The notes: generated by a model not told the origin, from the sequence alone. 64,000 nucleotides of DNA from Streptococcus parauberis NCFD 2020 (GCF_000187935.1 NZ_AEUT02000001.1:1178001-1242000); one strand, 5' to 3'; positions 28,914 through 38,993 are shown, numbered from the stretch's first letter. A program made the numbers and translations.

Positions 28914-29843
28914 TCAGCTTAAGTCTTGCAGCCGTTTTTGCCGTCTTAACAAAATGAAATCCCGTAATGAAATCAAAAGTACAGCCATCATAATAAAAAA
29001 CATGCCAATCAAATCCATAGGATAGAAAAACTCGGAAAGAAGAACCACTGCAAATAGCACGGAAGCAACAGGTTCAACTGCGGCAAGAAGCGTTCCTTTA
29101 ACGGGACCTACCAGACTTGCTCCCTTCAAGAAAAAGGTATAAGCAAAGATGGTGCCAATTGCAATCAGACCAAAGAGGGCAATGCTGTTGCCAGTTGTCA
29201 GATCCATATTATAGCGCCAAGGCCGAACGATGACGGTGAAAAGCGACCCCGAAAAAATCATGGCTAGGCCAATCACGACCAGACTTCCCCATTTTTCAAT
29301 CAAGCGCGCCGGCATCAAAACATAGAGAGTGGCGGTGATAGCTGAAATAAGTCCCCAAACTAATCCCTCCGGGGTAATGGCTAAGCTGCCTAGCTGACCA
29401 TGAGTGGCAATCACGGCCGTCCCCAGAATAGCAAAAATAATTGAAAGACCTTCTGCTACACTTGGCATACGTTTTTCATTGATCGCAACAACTGACATAA
29501 TTAAAACCGGTGACAAATATTGAAGAACAGTTGCTGTTCCGGCATTGGTATGCTTAATTGCATTCATATAGGTATACTGATTCATCAATAATCCAAGGAT
29601 ACTAAACATGAAAATGTTAAGCAGGATATTTGGACTAGCAAGCACACGTAGCATTTTTTCTTTCTGTGTCATAAAGGCCATTACACAGAGCACTGAACCT
29701 GAAATCATCAGACGAAGAGATGTTAGTAAATTCACCTCTACTCCATGTAACATCAGATATTGTCCTGATACGCCTGATAGACCCCAAGCAATTCCTGCAA
29801 ACAAGACCATTAAAGAACCTTTATTTATCACCATAACCACCAT
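28914..29843 (-). CDS. EamA/DMT-family transporter
   Basis: Ten-helix inner membrane protein of about 309 residues with two EamA repeats (GIAWGLSGVSGQYLM in the first, EGLVWGLISAITATLYVLMPA in the second). It belongs to the drug/metabolite transporter superfamily. Substrate unknown; relatives export amino acids or metabolites. The start is uncertain: ATG 29843 has only AAAGA upstream, and GTG/ATG codons 4-5 residues later are possible. Monocistronic. Confidence 0.85.
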   Translation of the reverse strand: MVVMVINKGSLMVLFAGIAWGLSGVSGQYLMLHGVEVNLLTSLRLMISGSVLCVMAFMTQKEKMLRVLASPNILLNIFMFSILGLLMNQYTYMNAIKHTNAGTATVLQYLSPVLIMSVVAINEKRMPSVAEGLSIIFAILGTAVIATHGQLGSLAITPEGLVWGLISAITATLYVLMPARLIEKWGSLVVIGLAMIFSGSLFTVIVRPWRYNMDLTTGNSIALFGLIAIGTIFAYTFFLKGASLVGPVKGTLLAAVEPVASVLFAVVLLSEFFYPMDLIGMFFIMMAVLLISLRDFILLRRQKRLQDLS

Positions 29844-29910
29844 TCTTTATCTATTTTCATAACTATTGTATCACAGAAATGGTTAGTCAGTTCAGCTTAT
29901 TTTTACATAT

Positions 29911-29939
29911 AAAAAGAGTCCATCAAGGACTCTCTTTTT
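29911..29939 (-). terminator. Terminator of the purC-like gene
   Basis: AAAAAGAGTCC / GGACTCTCTTTTT with a five-base loop, directly after the stop at 29942. Confidence 0.9.
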
Positions 29940-29941
29940 GA

Positions 29942-30619
29942 CTAACCTAAAAGCAATTTTTCTAGATCTAATGGAAGAATATACTCACCATCTTTATAGG
30001 CGCGCATATTGCCACCTGAAATTTCATCAATGAGAGCTACTTTACCATCAATTTCACCAAATTCAAATTTGATATCATAAAGTTCCAAGTCTTTTTTAGC
30101 TAATTCAGCTTTGACAACTTCACCAATTTGCAAGGCCAATTGTTTCAATTCATCATATTGAGCTAACGATAAGATATATAAAGTATCTAAAGCATCAGCT
30201 GTAATTAATGGATCATTACGTTTATCATCCTTCAATGTAACTTCGACATATGGAGGAATTACTGTTCCTGATTCAATGTAATCACCGTAACGACGGATGA
30301 AAGAGCCCACAGCACGATAACGTACAATAACTTCTAAACCTTTTCCAAATACCTTTGCTTTGCGAACAACAGCTTCATTTTTTGCTAAATCAGCTGAAAC
30401 GAAATGTGTGTTTAGTCCTAGCTCATTTAATTTTTGATAAAAGAATTGTGTCATTGAGATAGCAGAACGTCCTGCTCCTTCAATTTGTAAACCAACTTGA
30501 TTTTCACCTGGATCAAAAACACCATCTTTACCTGTCACATCATCTTTAAAATGTAAAAGAACGGTTTTATCATCAATTTCAAAAACATCTTTAGTTTTTC
30601 CTGTGTAAATCTTTTCCAT
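29942..30619 (-). CDS. purC: Divergent SAICAR synthetase-like protein (PurC family)
   Basis: PurC-family protein of 225 residues. The family converts CAIR plus aspartate plus ATP to SAICAR in purine synthesis. The N-terminal YTGKTKDVFEI and the first signature EVIVRYRAVGSFIRRYG are recognisable. The second signature, normally DE(F/I)SPDxxR, reads DEISGGNMR, so the Pro-Asp pair is Gly-Gly (residues 202-203). The gene stands alone rather than in a pur operon. It has a good promoter and a PurBox-like site upstream, supporting a purine link. It is either the genuine but divergent PurC or a paralogue with a changed substrate. Confidence 0.75.
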   Translation of the reverse strand: MEKIYTGKTKDVFEIDDKTVLLHFKDDVTGKDGVFDPGENQVGLQIEGAGRSAISMTQFFYQKLNELGLNTHFVSADLAKNEAVVRKAKVFGKGLEVIVRYRAVGSFIRRYGDYIESGTVIPPYVEVTLKDDKRNDPLITADALDTLYILSLAQYDELKQLALQIGEVVKAELAKKDLELYDIKFEFGEIDGKVALIDEISGGNMRAYKDGEYILPLDLEKLLLG

Positions 30620-30653
30620 ATCTTCCTCCGAAGCTTTTTGTTATTGTTCCTTT

Positions 30654-30681
30654 ATTATAATACTTAATCAATATTTTTCAA
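30654..30681 (-). promoter_or_regulatory. Promoter of the purC-like gene
   Basis: Minus strand -35 TTGAAA (30676-30681) and -10 TATAAT (30654-30659), 16-base spacer. Confidence 0.7.
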
Positions 30682-30704
30682 GATATATTATTTAAAATAC
30701 AGTA

Positions 30705-30717
30705 ATAAACGAACATT
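30705..30717 (+). promoter_or_regulatory. PurBox-like site upstream of the purC-like gene
   Basis: ATAAACGAACATT matches the lactococcal/streptococcal PurR box AWWWCCGAACWWT at 12 of 13 positions. It reads on the strand opposite to the gene, with its centre about 64 bases before the predicted transcription start. Confidence 0.5.
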
Positions 30718-30741
30718 ATCTGGAGCACAATCACAAAATAC

Positions 30742-30771
30742 AAAAAAAGAAGACAAATGACTTTGTCCTCT
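30742..30771 (-). terminator. Terminator of gatCAB
   Basis: Minus strand GAGGACAAA / TTTGTCTTC with a GTCA loop, then a run of seven T. Confidence 0.88.
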
Positions 30772-30799
30772 TACTTAGAGAGTTTCATACTCGTTTTGA

Positions 30800-32239
30800 T
30801 TAAGCTAATAATTTTTGTAATTCTTGAGCTAATAACTGTTGAGCTACTTGTGGGTTAGCCTGTCCTTTAGTTGCTTTCATCAAGAAACCAGTAAAGGCTT
30901 TATCCGCATTACGTTTACCTGATTTAAAGTCAGCCACTGCTGCTTCATTGTCAGCAAAAACTTGATGAATTATTGGAATCAAGACTTCTGGGGCAGAAAT
31001 TTGTACTAAACCAGCTTTTTCAACATATTCTCTAGCTGAACCACCATTTTTTGCTAAGTGAACAAAAACCTTCTTAGCAATCTTCGATGAAATCGTACCA
31101 TCAGCAATAATGGCAATCATTTCAACTAAGTTTTCTGGTGTTAATTCAATTTGGCTAATTGTCTTACCTTCAGCATTCAAGAATTGAGCCACTTCACCTT
31201 GTAACCAGTTAGAAACTTGCTTGGCATCACCACCAATAATAACAGCTGCTTCAAAGAAATCTGACAAATCTTTAGTAGCTGTTAACTGACTAGCATCATA
31301 ATCTGATAAACCAAGTTGGCTGACATATTTGTCACGACGCTCAGCAGGGAATTGTGGTAATTGACCACGCATTTCCTCAATCCAAGCTTGGTCAATTTCA
31401 TACAATGGTAGGTCAGGCTCTGGGAAGTAGCGGTAATCTGCTGCACCTTCTTTGACACGCATTAAGATAGTTCCCTTATTGGCTTCATCATAACGACGTG
31501 TCTCTTGACGGATAATCCCACCAGAACGAAGAATCTTAGCCTGACGCTCAACTTCATGTTCTAAACCTTTTCGAACATTTGAGAATGAGTTTAGGTTTTT
31601 CAATTCGGTTTTGGTACCAAATTTTTCTTGTCCATAAGGACGTAGAGAAATATTGGCATCCACGCGCATTGAACCTTCTTCCATCTTAACATCCGAAATT
31701 CCAGTATACTGAATGATTTCTTTAAGAGCTGTTAAGTAGGCATAGGCTTCCTCAGGCGATCTCATATCAGCTTCAGAAACGATTTCGATTAATGGGACAC
31801 CCTGACGGTTTAAGTCAACATAACTATAGCCATCAGTTCCGTGCGTGTTTTTACCAGCATCTTCCTCTAAGTGGGCACGTTCGATACGAATTTTCTTCTT
31901 AGAGCCATCTTCCAACTGCACTTCGATCCAACCATTGTAACCAATTGGCTCATCAAATTGAGAAATTTGGTAGGCTTTGGGATTATCAGGGTAGAAATAA
32001 TTCTTGCGGTCAAAATGCATTTCTTGGTGGATATCCATATTTAGTGCCAGCGCAGTTTTGATACCCGCCTCAATGACACCCTTGTTAATGACTGGGAGAA
32101 CCCCTGGGAATGACCAGTCAATAACATTGGTGTTTGCGTTAGCTTCGTTCCCAAAGTGGGCAGATGAAGGTGAGAAAATTTTTGAATTTGTGTTTAGTTC
32201 AACATGGACTTCAAGACCAATGATTGTTTCAAAATTCAT
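30800..32239 (-). CDS. gatB: Aspartyl/glutamyl-tRNA amidotransferase subunit B
   Basis: Kinase/tRNA-binding subunit of the GatCAB complex, 479 residues. It activates Glu-tRNA-Gln (and Asp-tRNA-Asn) by phosphorylation before transamidation. The N-terminal [14 protein letters not shown] and the tail domain (PEDLPLYEI, then the YqeY-like helices near the C-terminus) are typical. It overlaps gatA by one base. Gram-positives lack GlnRS, so this complex is essential for Gln-tRNA. Confidence 0.98.
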   Translation of the reverse strand: MNFETIIGLEVHVELNTNSKIFSPSSAHFGNEANANTNVIDWSFPGVLPVINKGVIEAGIKTALALNMDIHQEMHFDRKNYFYPDNPKAYQISQFDEPIGYNGWIEVQLEDGSKKKIRIERAHLEEDAGKNTHGTDGYSYVDLNRQGVPLIEIVSEADMRSPEEAYAYLTALKEIIQYTGISDVKMEEGSMRVDANISLRPYGQEKFGTKTELKNLNSFSNVRKGLEHEVERQAKILRSGGIIRQETRRYDEANKGTILMRVKEGAADYRYFPEPDLPLYEIDQAWIEEMRGQLPQFPAERRDKYVSQLGLSDYDASQLTATKDLSDFFEAAVIIGGDAKQVSNWLQGEVAQFLNAEGKTISQIELTPENLVEMIAIIADGTISSKIAKKVFVHLAKNGGSAREYVEKAGLVQISAPEVLIPIIHQVFADNEAAVADFKSGKRNADKAFTGFLMKATKGQANPQVAQQLLAQELQKLLA

Positions 32240-33705
32240 TACTTATCACCTCCGAAAATACTTGGTCGTTTGGTATGATAATCTGTCGCAGCTTCAAATG
32301 CTGCCGCAGCTTGGTAAACAGTTTCTTCGCTGTACTTAGGTCCAATCAATTGAATACCGACTGGTAAGCCATCAACGAATCCTGAAGGGATTGAAATACC
32401 TGGGATACCGGCTAAGTTAACTGGAATAGTTAAAAGGTCAGCAAGATACATTGAAACTGGGTCATGGTTAAGTGTATCAAGTCCAAAGGCTGGACTTGGT
32501 GTAGCTGGGCCAATGATTAAATCATAGTTAGCAAATACTTTTTCAAAGTCTTGAATAATCAAAGTACGGACACGTCCTGCTTTTTTAAAATAGGCATCAT
32601 AATAACCTGAAGACAAACTAAAGGTTCCAAGCATAATCCGTCGCTTAACTTCATCACCAAAGCCTTGACTACGTGTTTTAACATAGATGTCATCTAGACT
32701 TGTTGCATCTTCGGCACGGTAGCCATAACGAATACCATCGAAACGTTGAAGATTTGATGATGCTTCAGATGAGGCAATAATATAGTAAACAGCTACGCCG
32801 TATTTGCTATGTGGTAGACTAACTTCTTCAACCGTTGCACCAAGTTCTTCAAATTGTTTAGCAGCTGCTAAAACGTTGTCTTTGATTTCAGGGTCAATAC
32901 CTTCACCCAGATATTCTTTAGGAAGGGCAATCTTCATTCCTTTAATGTCTTGTCCAATTTTAGAAGTAAAATCAGCAATTCTGACTGGTGCTGAAGTTGA
33001 ATCTTTTTCATCTGGACTAGCTAAGACATTCATTAATTGGGCATTTTCTTTAACTGTTTTCGAAAATGGGCCAATTTGGTCTAATGAGCTACCAAAAGCA
33101 ATTAAGCCAAAGCGTGAAATGGTTCCGTAGGTTGGTTTCATCCCAACTACCCCATTGAAGGCTGCAGGTTGACGGATTGAACCACCCGTATCAGATCCTA
33201 AAGATAAAGGAGCTTGACCGGAAGCAACTGAAGTGGCTGAACCACCTGATGAACCACCAGGTACTTTAGTGTGGTCCCAAGTATTTTTTGTTTTCTTAAA
33301 ATATGATGTTTCGGTTGAGCCTCCCATAGCAAATTCATCCATGTTTGCTTTCCCAATGATTATCATATCTTTAGCTTTGGCATTAGTAATAACTGTAGCA
33401 TCAAAAATTGGTTCATAATTATAAAGCATTTTTGACCCAGCTGTTGTTAAGATATCTTTTGTCGAGATATTGTCTTTAACAACCAAAGGAATCCCAGCCA
33501 TCACATTTTCAGGATCAATCCCTTTTTCATCAATGGCATCAGCAGCAGCAAGTGCTTGATCTTCAGCAATTGTGATAAAAGAACCAATTACTTCCTCACG
33601 TTCTTTAATATCAGCAATAGTAGCTTCAATTAATTGACGAACAGTAATTTCTTTGGTGACGAGGAGTTCATGTAATTGGTCAACAGTAAAGTGATTATAT
33701 GACAT
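32239..33705 (-). CDS. gatA: Aspartyl/glutamyl-tRNA amidotransferase subunit A
   Basis: Amidase subunit of 488 residues that frees ammonia from glutamine and channels it to GatB. The amidase-signature Ser-cisSer-Lys centre is visible in [15 protein letters not shown] and the upstream KDNIST lysine segment. It overlaps gatC by one base and gatB by one base, so all three are translationally coupled. Confidence 0.98.
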   Translation of the reverse strand: MSYNHFTVDQLHELLVTKEITVRQLIEATIADIKEREEVIGSFITIAEDQALAAADAIDEKGIDPENVMAGIPLVVKDNISTKDILTTAGSKMLYNYEPIFDATVITNAKAKDMIIIGKANMDEFAMGGSTETSYFKKTKNTWDHTKVPGGSSGGSATSVASGQAPLSLGSDTGGSIRQPAAFNGVVGMKPTYGTISRFGLIAFGSSLDQIGPFSKTVKENAQLMNVLASPDEKDSTSAPVRIADFTSKIGQDIKGMKIALPKEYLGEGIDPEIKDNVLAAAKQFEELGATVEEVSLPHSKYGVAVYYIIASSEASSNLQRFDGIRYGYRAEDATSLDDIYVKTRSQGFGDEVKRRIMLGTFSLSSGYYDAYFKKAGRVRTLIIQDFEKVFANYDLIIGPATPSPAFGLDTLNHDPVSMYLADLLTIPVNLAGIPGISIPSGFVDGLPVGIQLIGPKYSEETVYQAAAAFEAATDYHTKRPSIFGGDK

Positions 33706-34007
33706 TATGCATCTCCTCCATCTTCTAAGATTGCTGGTACTTTGATAAAATTATTTTCTTTTTCTGGTACATTTTTAAATAACAAATCAAGGTCAGTTCC
33801 TTTTTCAGCAACATCTTGACGCATAACATTTTTACGGTCTGCCATTGTTGATGTAACGGCAACACCTTCTGTATCAACTTCATTTAACATTTCAACCATT
33901 TCAACAATTTTTGTCAAGGTTGTGGCAAATTCACTTGTTTCTTGGTCAGTAAATGATAATTTTGATAGTGTCGCTACATGGCGAACTTCTTCTTCAGAAA
34001 TTTTCAT
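33705..34007 (-). CDS. gatC: Aspartyl/glutamyl-tRNA amidotransferase subunit C
   Basis: Small stabilising subunit of 100 residues that wraps around GatA at the GatB interface. It starts [19 protein letters not shown], the family's N-terminal signature. First gene of gatCAB, with AAGGAG before the ATG. A TATAAT (minus strand, 34046-34051) upstream is the likely -10; its -35 is not clear. Confidence 0.96.
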   Translation of the reverse strand: MKISEEEVRHVATLSKLSFTDQETSEFATTLTKIVEMVEMLNEVDTEGVAVTSTMADRKNVMRQDVAEKGTDLDLLFKNVPEKENNFIKVPAILEDGGDA

Positions 34008-34112
34008 GTTTACTCCTTAGGTTTCAAATTGACATAGTCTAAGTTATTATAACACATTTCAACTCATTTTTTCAGCCAACTAACTGATTCTTTTAGGCTT
34101 TGCACATCTAAA

Positions 34113-34150
34113 AACCCTTAATTGATTACATTAGTAATCAATTAAGGGTT
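34113..34150 (-). terminator. Terminator of the ppdK operon
   Basis: A perfect 17-bp stem (34113-34129 with 34134-34150, loop ATTA) containing CCCTTAATTGATTAC, followed by T on the minus strand. One of the strongest hairpins in the window. Confidence 0.92.
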
Positions 34151-34154
34151 GACT

Positions 34155-36800
34155 TTATTTATCTACATGAAGGCTTGAGCCTTGGCCTTTAATTTTGGCT
34201 TGTGCAGCCGCTAATTTTGCAATAGGCACACGGAAAGGTGAACAGGATACATAGTTGAGACCTTGGCGGTAACAAAATTCTACTGTGTTGGGTTCGCCAC
34301 CATGTTCTCCACAGATTCCAAGTTTAAGATCAGGTTTCACGCCACGACCAAGTTTTACGGCCATGCTTAATAAACGACCAATCCCTTTTTGATCAAGAAC
34401 TTCAAATGGATCTTTTTCGAAGATGTTCTTGTCAACATACTCACCTAAGAACTTGCCGGCATCATCACGAGAGAAACCGAAGCCCATTTGAGTAAGATCA
34501 TTGGTACCAAAACTGAAGAAATCAGCAACTTCTGCAATTTCATCAGCAGTTACACAGGCTCTTGGAATTTCAATCATTGTACCAATTGTGTAATTCATTT
34601 GAATATTAGCTTTAGCTAACTCTTCTTCCACTGTATCTTCAATTAATTTTTTTAAAATTTTAAATTCTTCAACGATACTTACAAGTGGAACCATAATTTC
34701 AGGACTAACTTTCACGCCTGCTTTATGCGCTTTAATAGCTCCTTGGGCAATTGCTCGCGCTTGCATGATACACATCTCTGGATATGTAATTGCTAAGCGG
34801 CAACCACGGTGACCTAACATCGGGTTAAATTCTTCAAGTTCCTTGATGCGTTTTTGGAGATCTTTAACTGACATCCTTAACTGGCTAGCAAGACTTTCAA
34901 TAGAAGCCTGATCATGTGGCAAGAATTCATGAAGTGGCGGGTCTAAAAGACGGATAGTACAAGATTTGCCATTAAGAACCATGAAGAGTTGATAGAAGTC
35001 ATCTCTTTGGTGAGGAAGAAGTTTATCAAGTGCTTTAACACGATCATCCACATTGTCAGCAACAATCATCTCACGGACAAGAGGGATACGTTCTTCATCA
35101 AAGAACATATGTTCTGTACGGCATAAACCTATACCTTCTGCACCAAATTCCAAAGCTTTTTTGGCATCCCGAGGTGTATCAGCATTGCATCTAACCATCA
35201 TGTCACGTTCTTCATTGACCCATTCCATGAAAGTAAGATAGTCTTGATCAAGTGCTGTCGATGCCATTGGTACTTGATTAAGATATACTGTTCCTGTTCC
35301 ACCATCAATAGATAAAAATTCACCTTCTTTGATGACTAATGATCCACAAGTTAATAATTTTTCTTCTTCATCAACCATTAACAGGCTACATCCAGCTACA
35401 CAAGGCTTACCCATACCACGAGCAACAACTGCAGCATGAGAAGTCATTCCACCACGCGCAGTAATGATTCCTTTGGCACTAACCATACCTTCGATATCCT
35501 CAGGAGAAGTTTCTTGTCTTACTAAAAGAACGGTTTTACCTGCATTTGCTTCACGGACAGCATCTTCTGCATGGAAGTAAATTTGACCACAAGCTGCACC
35601 TGGTGAAGCAGGAAGTCCTTTTGCAAGAAGTTCTGCTTTTTCCAAATCTTTTTGATCAAATGAAGGGTGTAACAATTGTTCCAATTGACGAGGTTCAATG
35701 CGGAGAAGAGCTTCTTCTTTAGAGATTAAACCTTCATTAACTTGATCGACTGCGATCTTAATAGCTGCCTTAGCTGTACGTTTACCATTGCGAGTTTGGA
35801 GCATGAATAAACGTCCTTTTTCAATGGTAAACTCAACATCTTGCATATCTTTGTAATGCTTTTCAAGAATGTTAGTAATTTCAACAAATTGGTCATAAAT
35901 CTCAGGTATATCTTTTTTTAGTCGATCAATGCTTTGAGGAGTACGAATACCAGCAACCACATCTTCCCCTTGTGCATTAATCAAATATTCGCCAAAGAGG
36001 TGTTTTTCACCTGTTGATGGATTACGAGTGAAAGCAACCCCTGTTCCGCTGTTATCACCCATATTTCCATAAACCATTGATTGGATATTAACTGCTGTAC
36101 CAAGTGTATGTGAGATATCATTTAAGCGACGATAAACTTGGGCTCTTGGATTATTCCAAGATTTAAAAACTGCTTCAATCGCAAGCATCAATTGTTCTTT
36201 TGGTTCTTGTGGGAAAGCATTACCAGTTTCTGATTGGTAAATATCTTTGTATACGCTTACAATTTTTTGTAAATCTTGACTTGATAAATCTGTATCATCT
36301 TGATAGCCTTTTTCAGCTTTTACTTTATCAAGGACAGATTCAAATTTGTATTTTGGAATTCCAATAGCTACATCTGCAAACATTTGGATGAAACGACGAT
36401 AGCTATCATATGCAAAGCGTTCATTTTTCGTTGCTGAAATTAGTCCAAGGACACTAGTATCATTTAAGCCAAGGTTTAGGATGGTATCCATCATACCAGG
36501 CATTGAAAAAACCGCACCCGAACGAACAGATACTAATAACGGATCTTGGTCACTTCCTAATTTTTTACCTTGTTCAACTTCCAATTTTTCTAAAGCTGAA
36601 TCAATTTGGTCTAAAATGATATCTCGAATTTGACTACCATTATCATAATAATCATTACAAGCCTCAGTTGTAATAGTAAATCCTTGGGGAACAGGCAAGC
36701 CAATGCTTGTCATTTCTGCCAAATTAGCTCCTTTCCCACCTAAAAGACTGCGCATGTCTTTATGACCTTCAACAAAACGATAAACAAACTTAGTTTCCAT
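34155..36800 (-). CDS. ppdK: Pyruvate, phosphate dikinase
   Basis: Reversible pyruvate + ATP + Pi to PEP + AMP + PPi; 881 residues from ATG 36800 (METKFVYRFVEG). The GGAGG lies 5 bases before this ATG, and the longer frame's ATG overlaps that SD. Domains: N-terminal ATP-grasp (LLGGKGANLAEM), the mobile phosphohistidine domain (GGMTSHAAVVARGMGKPCV, catalytic His near residue 450), and the C-terminal PEP/pyruvate barrel (GTNDLTQMGFGFSRDD, GICGEHGGEP). It lies downstream of its own regulatory protein and a CcpN-like regulator. It would let the cell make PEP from pyruvate for gluconeogenic growth or PTS supply. Confidence 0.97.
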   Translation of the reverse strand: METKFVYRFVEGHKDMRSLLGGKGANLAEMTSIGLPVPQGFTITTEACNDYYDNGSQIRDIILDQIDSALEKLEVEQGKKLGSDQDPLLVSVRSGAVFSMPGMMDTILNLGLNDTSVLGLISATKNERFAYDSYRRFIQMFADVAIGIPKYKFESVLDKVKAEKGYQDDTDLSSQDLQKIVSVYKDIYQSETGNAFPQEPKEQLMLAIEAVFKSWNNPRAQVYRRLNDISHTLGTAVNIQSMVYGNMGDNSGTGVAFTRNPSTGEKHLFGEYLINAQGEDVVAGIRTPQSIDRLKKDIPEIYDQFVEITNILEKHYKDMQDVEFTIEKGRLFMLQTRNGKRTAKAAIKIAVDQVNEGLISKEEALLRIEPRQLEQLLHPSFDQKDLEKAELLAKGLPASPGAACGQIYFHAEDAVREANAGKTVLLVRQETSPEDIEGMVSAKGIITARGGMTSHAAVVARGMGKPCVAGCSLLMVDEEEKLLTCGSLVIKEGEFLSIDGGTGTVYLNQVPMASTALDQDYLTFMEWVNEERDMMVRCNADTPRDAKKALEFGAEGIGLCRTEHMFFDEERIPLVREMIVADNVDDRVKALDKLLPHQRDDFYQLFMVLNGKSCTIRLLDPPLHEFLPHDQASIESLASQLRMSVKDLQKRIKELEEFNPMLGHRGCRLAITYPEMCIMQARAIAQGAIKAHKAGVKVSPEIMVPLVSIVEEFKILKKLIEDTVEEELAKANIQMNYTIGTMIEIPRACVTADEIAEVADFFSFGTNDLTQMGFGFSRDDAGKFLGEYVDKNIFEKDPFEVLDQKGIGRLLSMAVKLGRGVKPDLKLGICGEHGGEPNTVEFCYRQGLNYVSCSPFRVPIAKLAAAQAKIKGQGSSLHVDK

Positions 36801-36814
36801 GTGTGCCTCCATTT

Positions 36815-37630
36815 TTATAAATCATTATTTTTTAAGATTTCAAGTATGATTGTTGCTGTTTCTTCAATTGCTTTTTCCGAAACATTGATAATTGGGCAAT
36901 TCAGCTTTTTCATAACATCTTCAGCATATGTTAATTCTTCAAAAATGCGTTCCATATTAGCATAGCTTGCTGAACTCGATAAGCCCATGGCTCTTAGCCG
37001 TTCTTTTCGTACTTGACCTAAACGCTCAATCGAATTGGTTAAACCAATAATTTTTCTGGAATTAATTTGATAAAGTTCCTTTGGTATCGGAATCTCTGGG
37101 ATTAAAGGAATGTTTACGACCTTGAGATGTTTATCTGCAAGGTACATACTTAAAGGTGTTTTTGAAGTTCTCGAGATACCTAATAAGACTAAATCCGCAG
37201 CAAGAATTGCTCTTGGATCTTTCCCATCATCATACTTAACTGTAAATTCAATTGCTTCAACACGTTTAAAATACTCTTTATCCAATTTACGTAAGAGACC
37301 AGGTTGCCCAAGTGGCGCTATCCCAGATACCCTTGACATAGCCTTAATGACATTAGTTAATAAATCAACGTAGACCAAGTCTTCTTCTTCACATCTTTTC
37401 TGAGCATAAGTTGCTAAGTGATCATCGACCAAGCTGTACATGATACAAACATTTTTATCCTTAGCCTCATCTAAAACAGTCTCTAACAGGTCCTCAGTGT
37501 TAATATATGAAAAACGTTTAAATTGCCATTCTCCCTGCATAGGAAATTGTTGTATGCAAGCATTTGCGATTACACGTGCCGTTTCTCCTAACGAATCTGA
37601 TACAATATATATTTCTAATTGATCGTCCAT
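36815..37630 (-). CDS. PPDK regulatory protein (bifunctional kinase/pyrophosphorylase, DUF299)
   Basis: Protein of 271 residues in the DUF299/PDRP family. These proteins inactivate PPDK by ADP-dependent phosphorylation of a Thr near the catalytic His and reactivate it by Pi-dependent dephosphorylation. The P-loop-like GISRTSKTP (151-159) and the N-terminal [12 protein letters not shown] are visible. Adjacent to ppdK, so the target is clear. Spacing to ppdK is 14 bases. Confidence 0.93.
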   Translation of the reverse strand: MDDQLEIYIVSDSLGETARVIANACIQQFPMQGEWQFKRFSYINTEDLLETVLDEAKDKNVCIMYSLVDDHLATYAQKRCEEEDLVYVDLLTNVIKAMSRVSGIAPLGQPGLLRKLDKEYFKRVEAIEFTVKYDDGKDPRAILAADLVLLGISRTSKTPLSMYLADKHLKVVNIPLIPEIPIPKELYQINSRKIIGLTNSIERLGQVRKERLRAMGLSSSASYANMERIFEELTYAEDVMKKLNCPIINVSEKAIEETATIILEILKNNDL

Positions 37631-37645
37631 AATACCTCCACCATT

Positions 37646-38278
37646 CTACTTTTCCTTTATCTCAAGGAAAAGTTTGGTAATAATCGTTTTTGATAGTTTA
37701 CCTATCACCTTCATCTTGCCATTTTCTAATTGTTCGACAACAGGTAAACTATCAACCTCACGGGCAACCAACTTTTCTGCTGCTGAGAGCACATATTCGT
37801 CTCCACTAACTGTTGAAATATTTGGTACTCGGGTCATAATCATGCCAATAGGAATCTTGCTTAAATCACCACTACCAATTGTAGCTTTTAATAGATCCTT
37901 CCGAGAAACCAAACCACATAAGTAATCTGACTCATCCAAGATAAAGACACCACCAGAATCTTCCATAAAAATTTGAACAATAACGTCGTATACGGAATCT
38001 TTTTGATGTGCCATATGGGGTATTCCCATAATGTCTGACACTTTCATATCTTTATACAGGTTATATTCTGAGTTAGACTCTTTACGACCTGCATAAAAAT
38101 AGCCAACCTTTGGTTTGGCGTCCAATACACCAAGCATTGTTAGGACAACTAAGTCTGATCTTATGGCAGCTCTAGTGACTTTCAATACTTCCGCGATTTT
38201 TTCACCAGTTATCGGTTCTTTTTCTTTTACTATCGAAACAATCGATTTTTGTCTAGCGGAAAATTGGATAAGAAACAC
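37646..38278 (-). CDS. CcpN-like regulator: HTH plus two CBS domains
   Basis: DNA-binding regulator of about 210 residues. An N-terminal winged helix (about 5-65, GEKIAEVLKVTRAAIRSDLVVLTMLGVL) is followed by two CBS domains (about 80-135 and 145-205), which bind adenine nucleotides. B. subtilis CcpN represses gluconeogenic genes and is co-transcribed with the PDRP homologue yqfL; the same pairing is seen here. The start is odd: the frame's GTG (38278) is inside AGGAGGTG, and the codon at the proper distance is ATC, giving MIQFSARQK. A rare ATC start or a poorly spaced GTG must be used. Confidence 0.88.
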   Translation of the reverse strand: MFLIQFSARQKSIVSIVKEKEPITGEKIAEVLKVTRAAIRSDLVVLTMLGVLDAKPKVGYFYAGRKESNSEYNLYKDMKVSDIMGIPHMAHQKDSVYDVIVQIFMEDSGGVFILDESDYLCGLVSRKDLLKATIGSGDLSKIPIGMIMTRVPNISTVSGDEYVLSAAEKLVAREVDSLPVVEQLENGKMKVIGKLSKTIITKLFLEIKEK

Positions 38279-38316
38279 CTCCTATTCTCTAAATGTGATA
38301 CACTATATCCTTATGT

Positions 38317-38349
38317 AGTATATTATATACTCTTTATTCGGAATATCAA
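38317..38349 (-). promoter_or_regulatory. Promoter and palindromic operator of the ccpN-like/PDRP/ppdK operon
   Basis: Minus strand -35 TTGATA (38344-38349) and -10 TATAAT (38322-38327), 16-base spacer. The -10 lies inside a perfect 15-base palindrome AGTATATTATATACT (38317-38331), a candidate operator for the CcpN-like protein itself. Confidence 0.6.
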
Positions 38350-38459
38350 GTCAAAAATATAAAAAAATATTGTTTATGACTAATATTGTATTTAATTTGA
38401 CTTACATTTCAGTTACACTGCATCCGTAACCGTTTTTAGAATATTTAGGAGGTCAAATT

Positions 38460-38643
38460 TTGTCAATTAAAAAAGTTACTGGCGCAGGAAGCGACGTATT
38501 AGGAAATCAAATTGTATTTCAAACAGCTTACTAAGGTTTTGATGTTACTATCTATGATATTAATGACACAGCACTAGAACAAGGTAAGTTGCGAATACAA
38601 CGTTTAGTGACTGTTTATTCTGAAGAAAATAAAACAACTAAAA
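38460..38643 (+). pseudogene. Remnant of a 3-hydroxyacyl-CoA dehydrogenase
   Basis: A TTG start after AGGAGG opens MSIKKVTGAGSDVLGNQIVF..., the NAD-binding N-terminus of 3-hydroxyacyl/3-hydroxybutyryl-CoA dehydrogenases. A TAA at 38532-38534 interrupts it, but the same frame continues with GFDVTIYDINDTALEQGK, the expected next segment. The catalytic and C-terminal domains are missing; an IS3-family remnant follows directly. So it is a decayed gene whose loss may date from the IS insertion. Confidence 0.8.
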
Positions 38644-38646
38644 ACC

Positions 38647-38987
38647 ATGCTTGAAAGTGCTTTTCCAGAGAAAATATATCTGGGAACCATTTTACATAGC
38701 GACCAAGGTTGGCAGTACCAACATGCGTTTTATCATAAGTTTCTTGAAGACCATGGTATGAAACCCTCATTGTCTAGTAAAGGCAATAGCTTAGATAATG
38801 GCATATGGATTCTTTCTTTGGAACATTAAAAACAGAAATGTTTTATGGTTTTGAGAAAAGTCATTCTTCACTTGAAGCATTGAAATCCGCTATTACGGAA
38901 TATATTGACTACTACAACAATAAACGAATTAAACTAACATTAAAAGGACTGAGCCCTGTACAATACAGAACTCAATCCTTAACTTAA
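38647..38987 (+). pseudogene. IS3-family (IS150 group) transposase remnant, frameshifted
   Basis: Only the C-terminal part of the DDE integrase domain remains. HSDQGWQYQ holds the second Asp, and FFGTLKTEMFYG plus YIDYYNNKRIKLTLKGLSPVQYR is typical of IS3 OrfB. A one-base deletion near 38800-38805 (after SLDNGI) splits it into two frames. In the second frame the third catalytic position reads MDSFFG, Asp where Glu is expected. The first Asp and all of OrfA are absent, so it cannot be active. Confidence 0.88.
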
Positions 38988-38993
38988 ATATAC

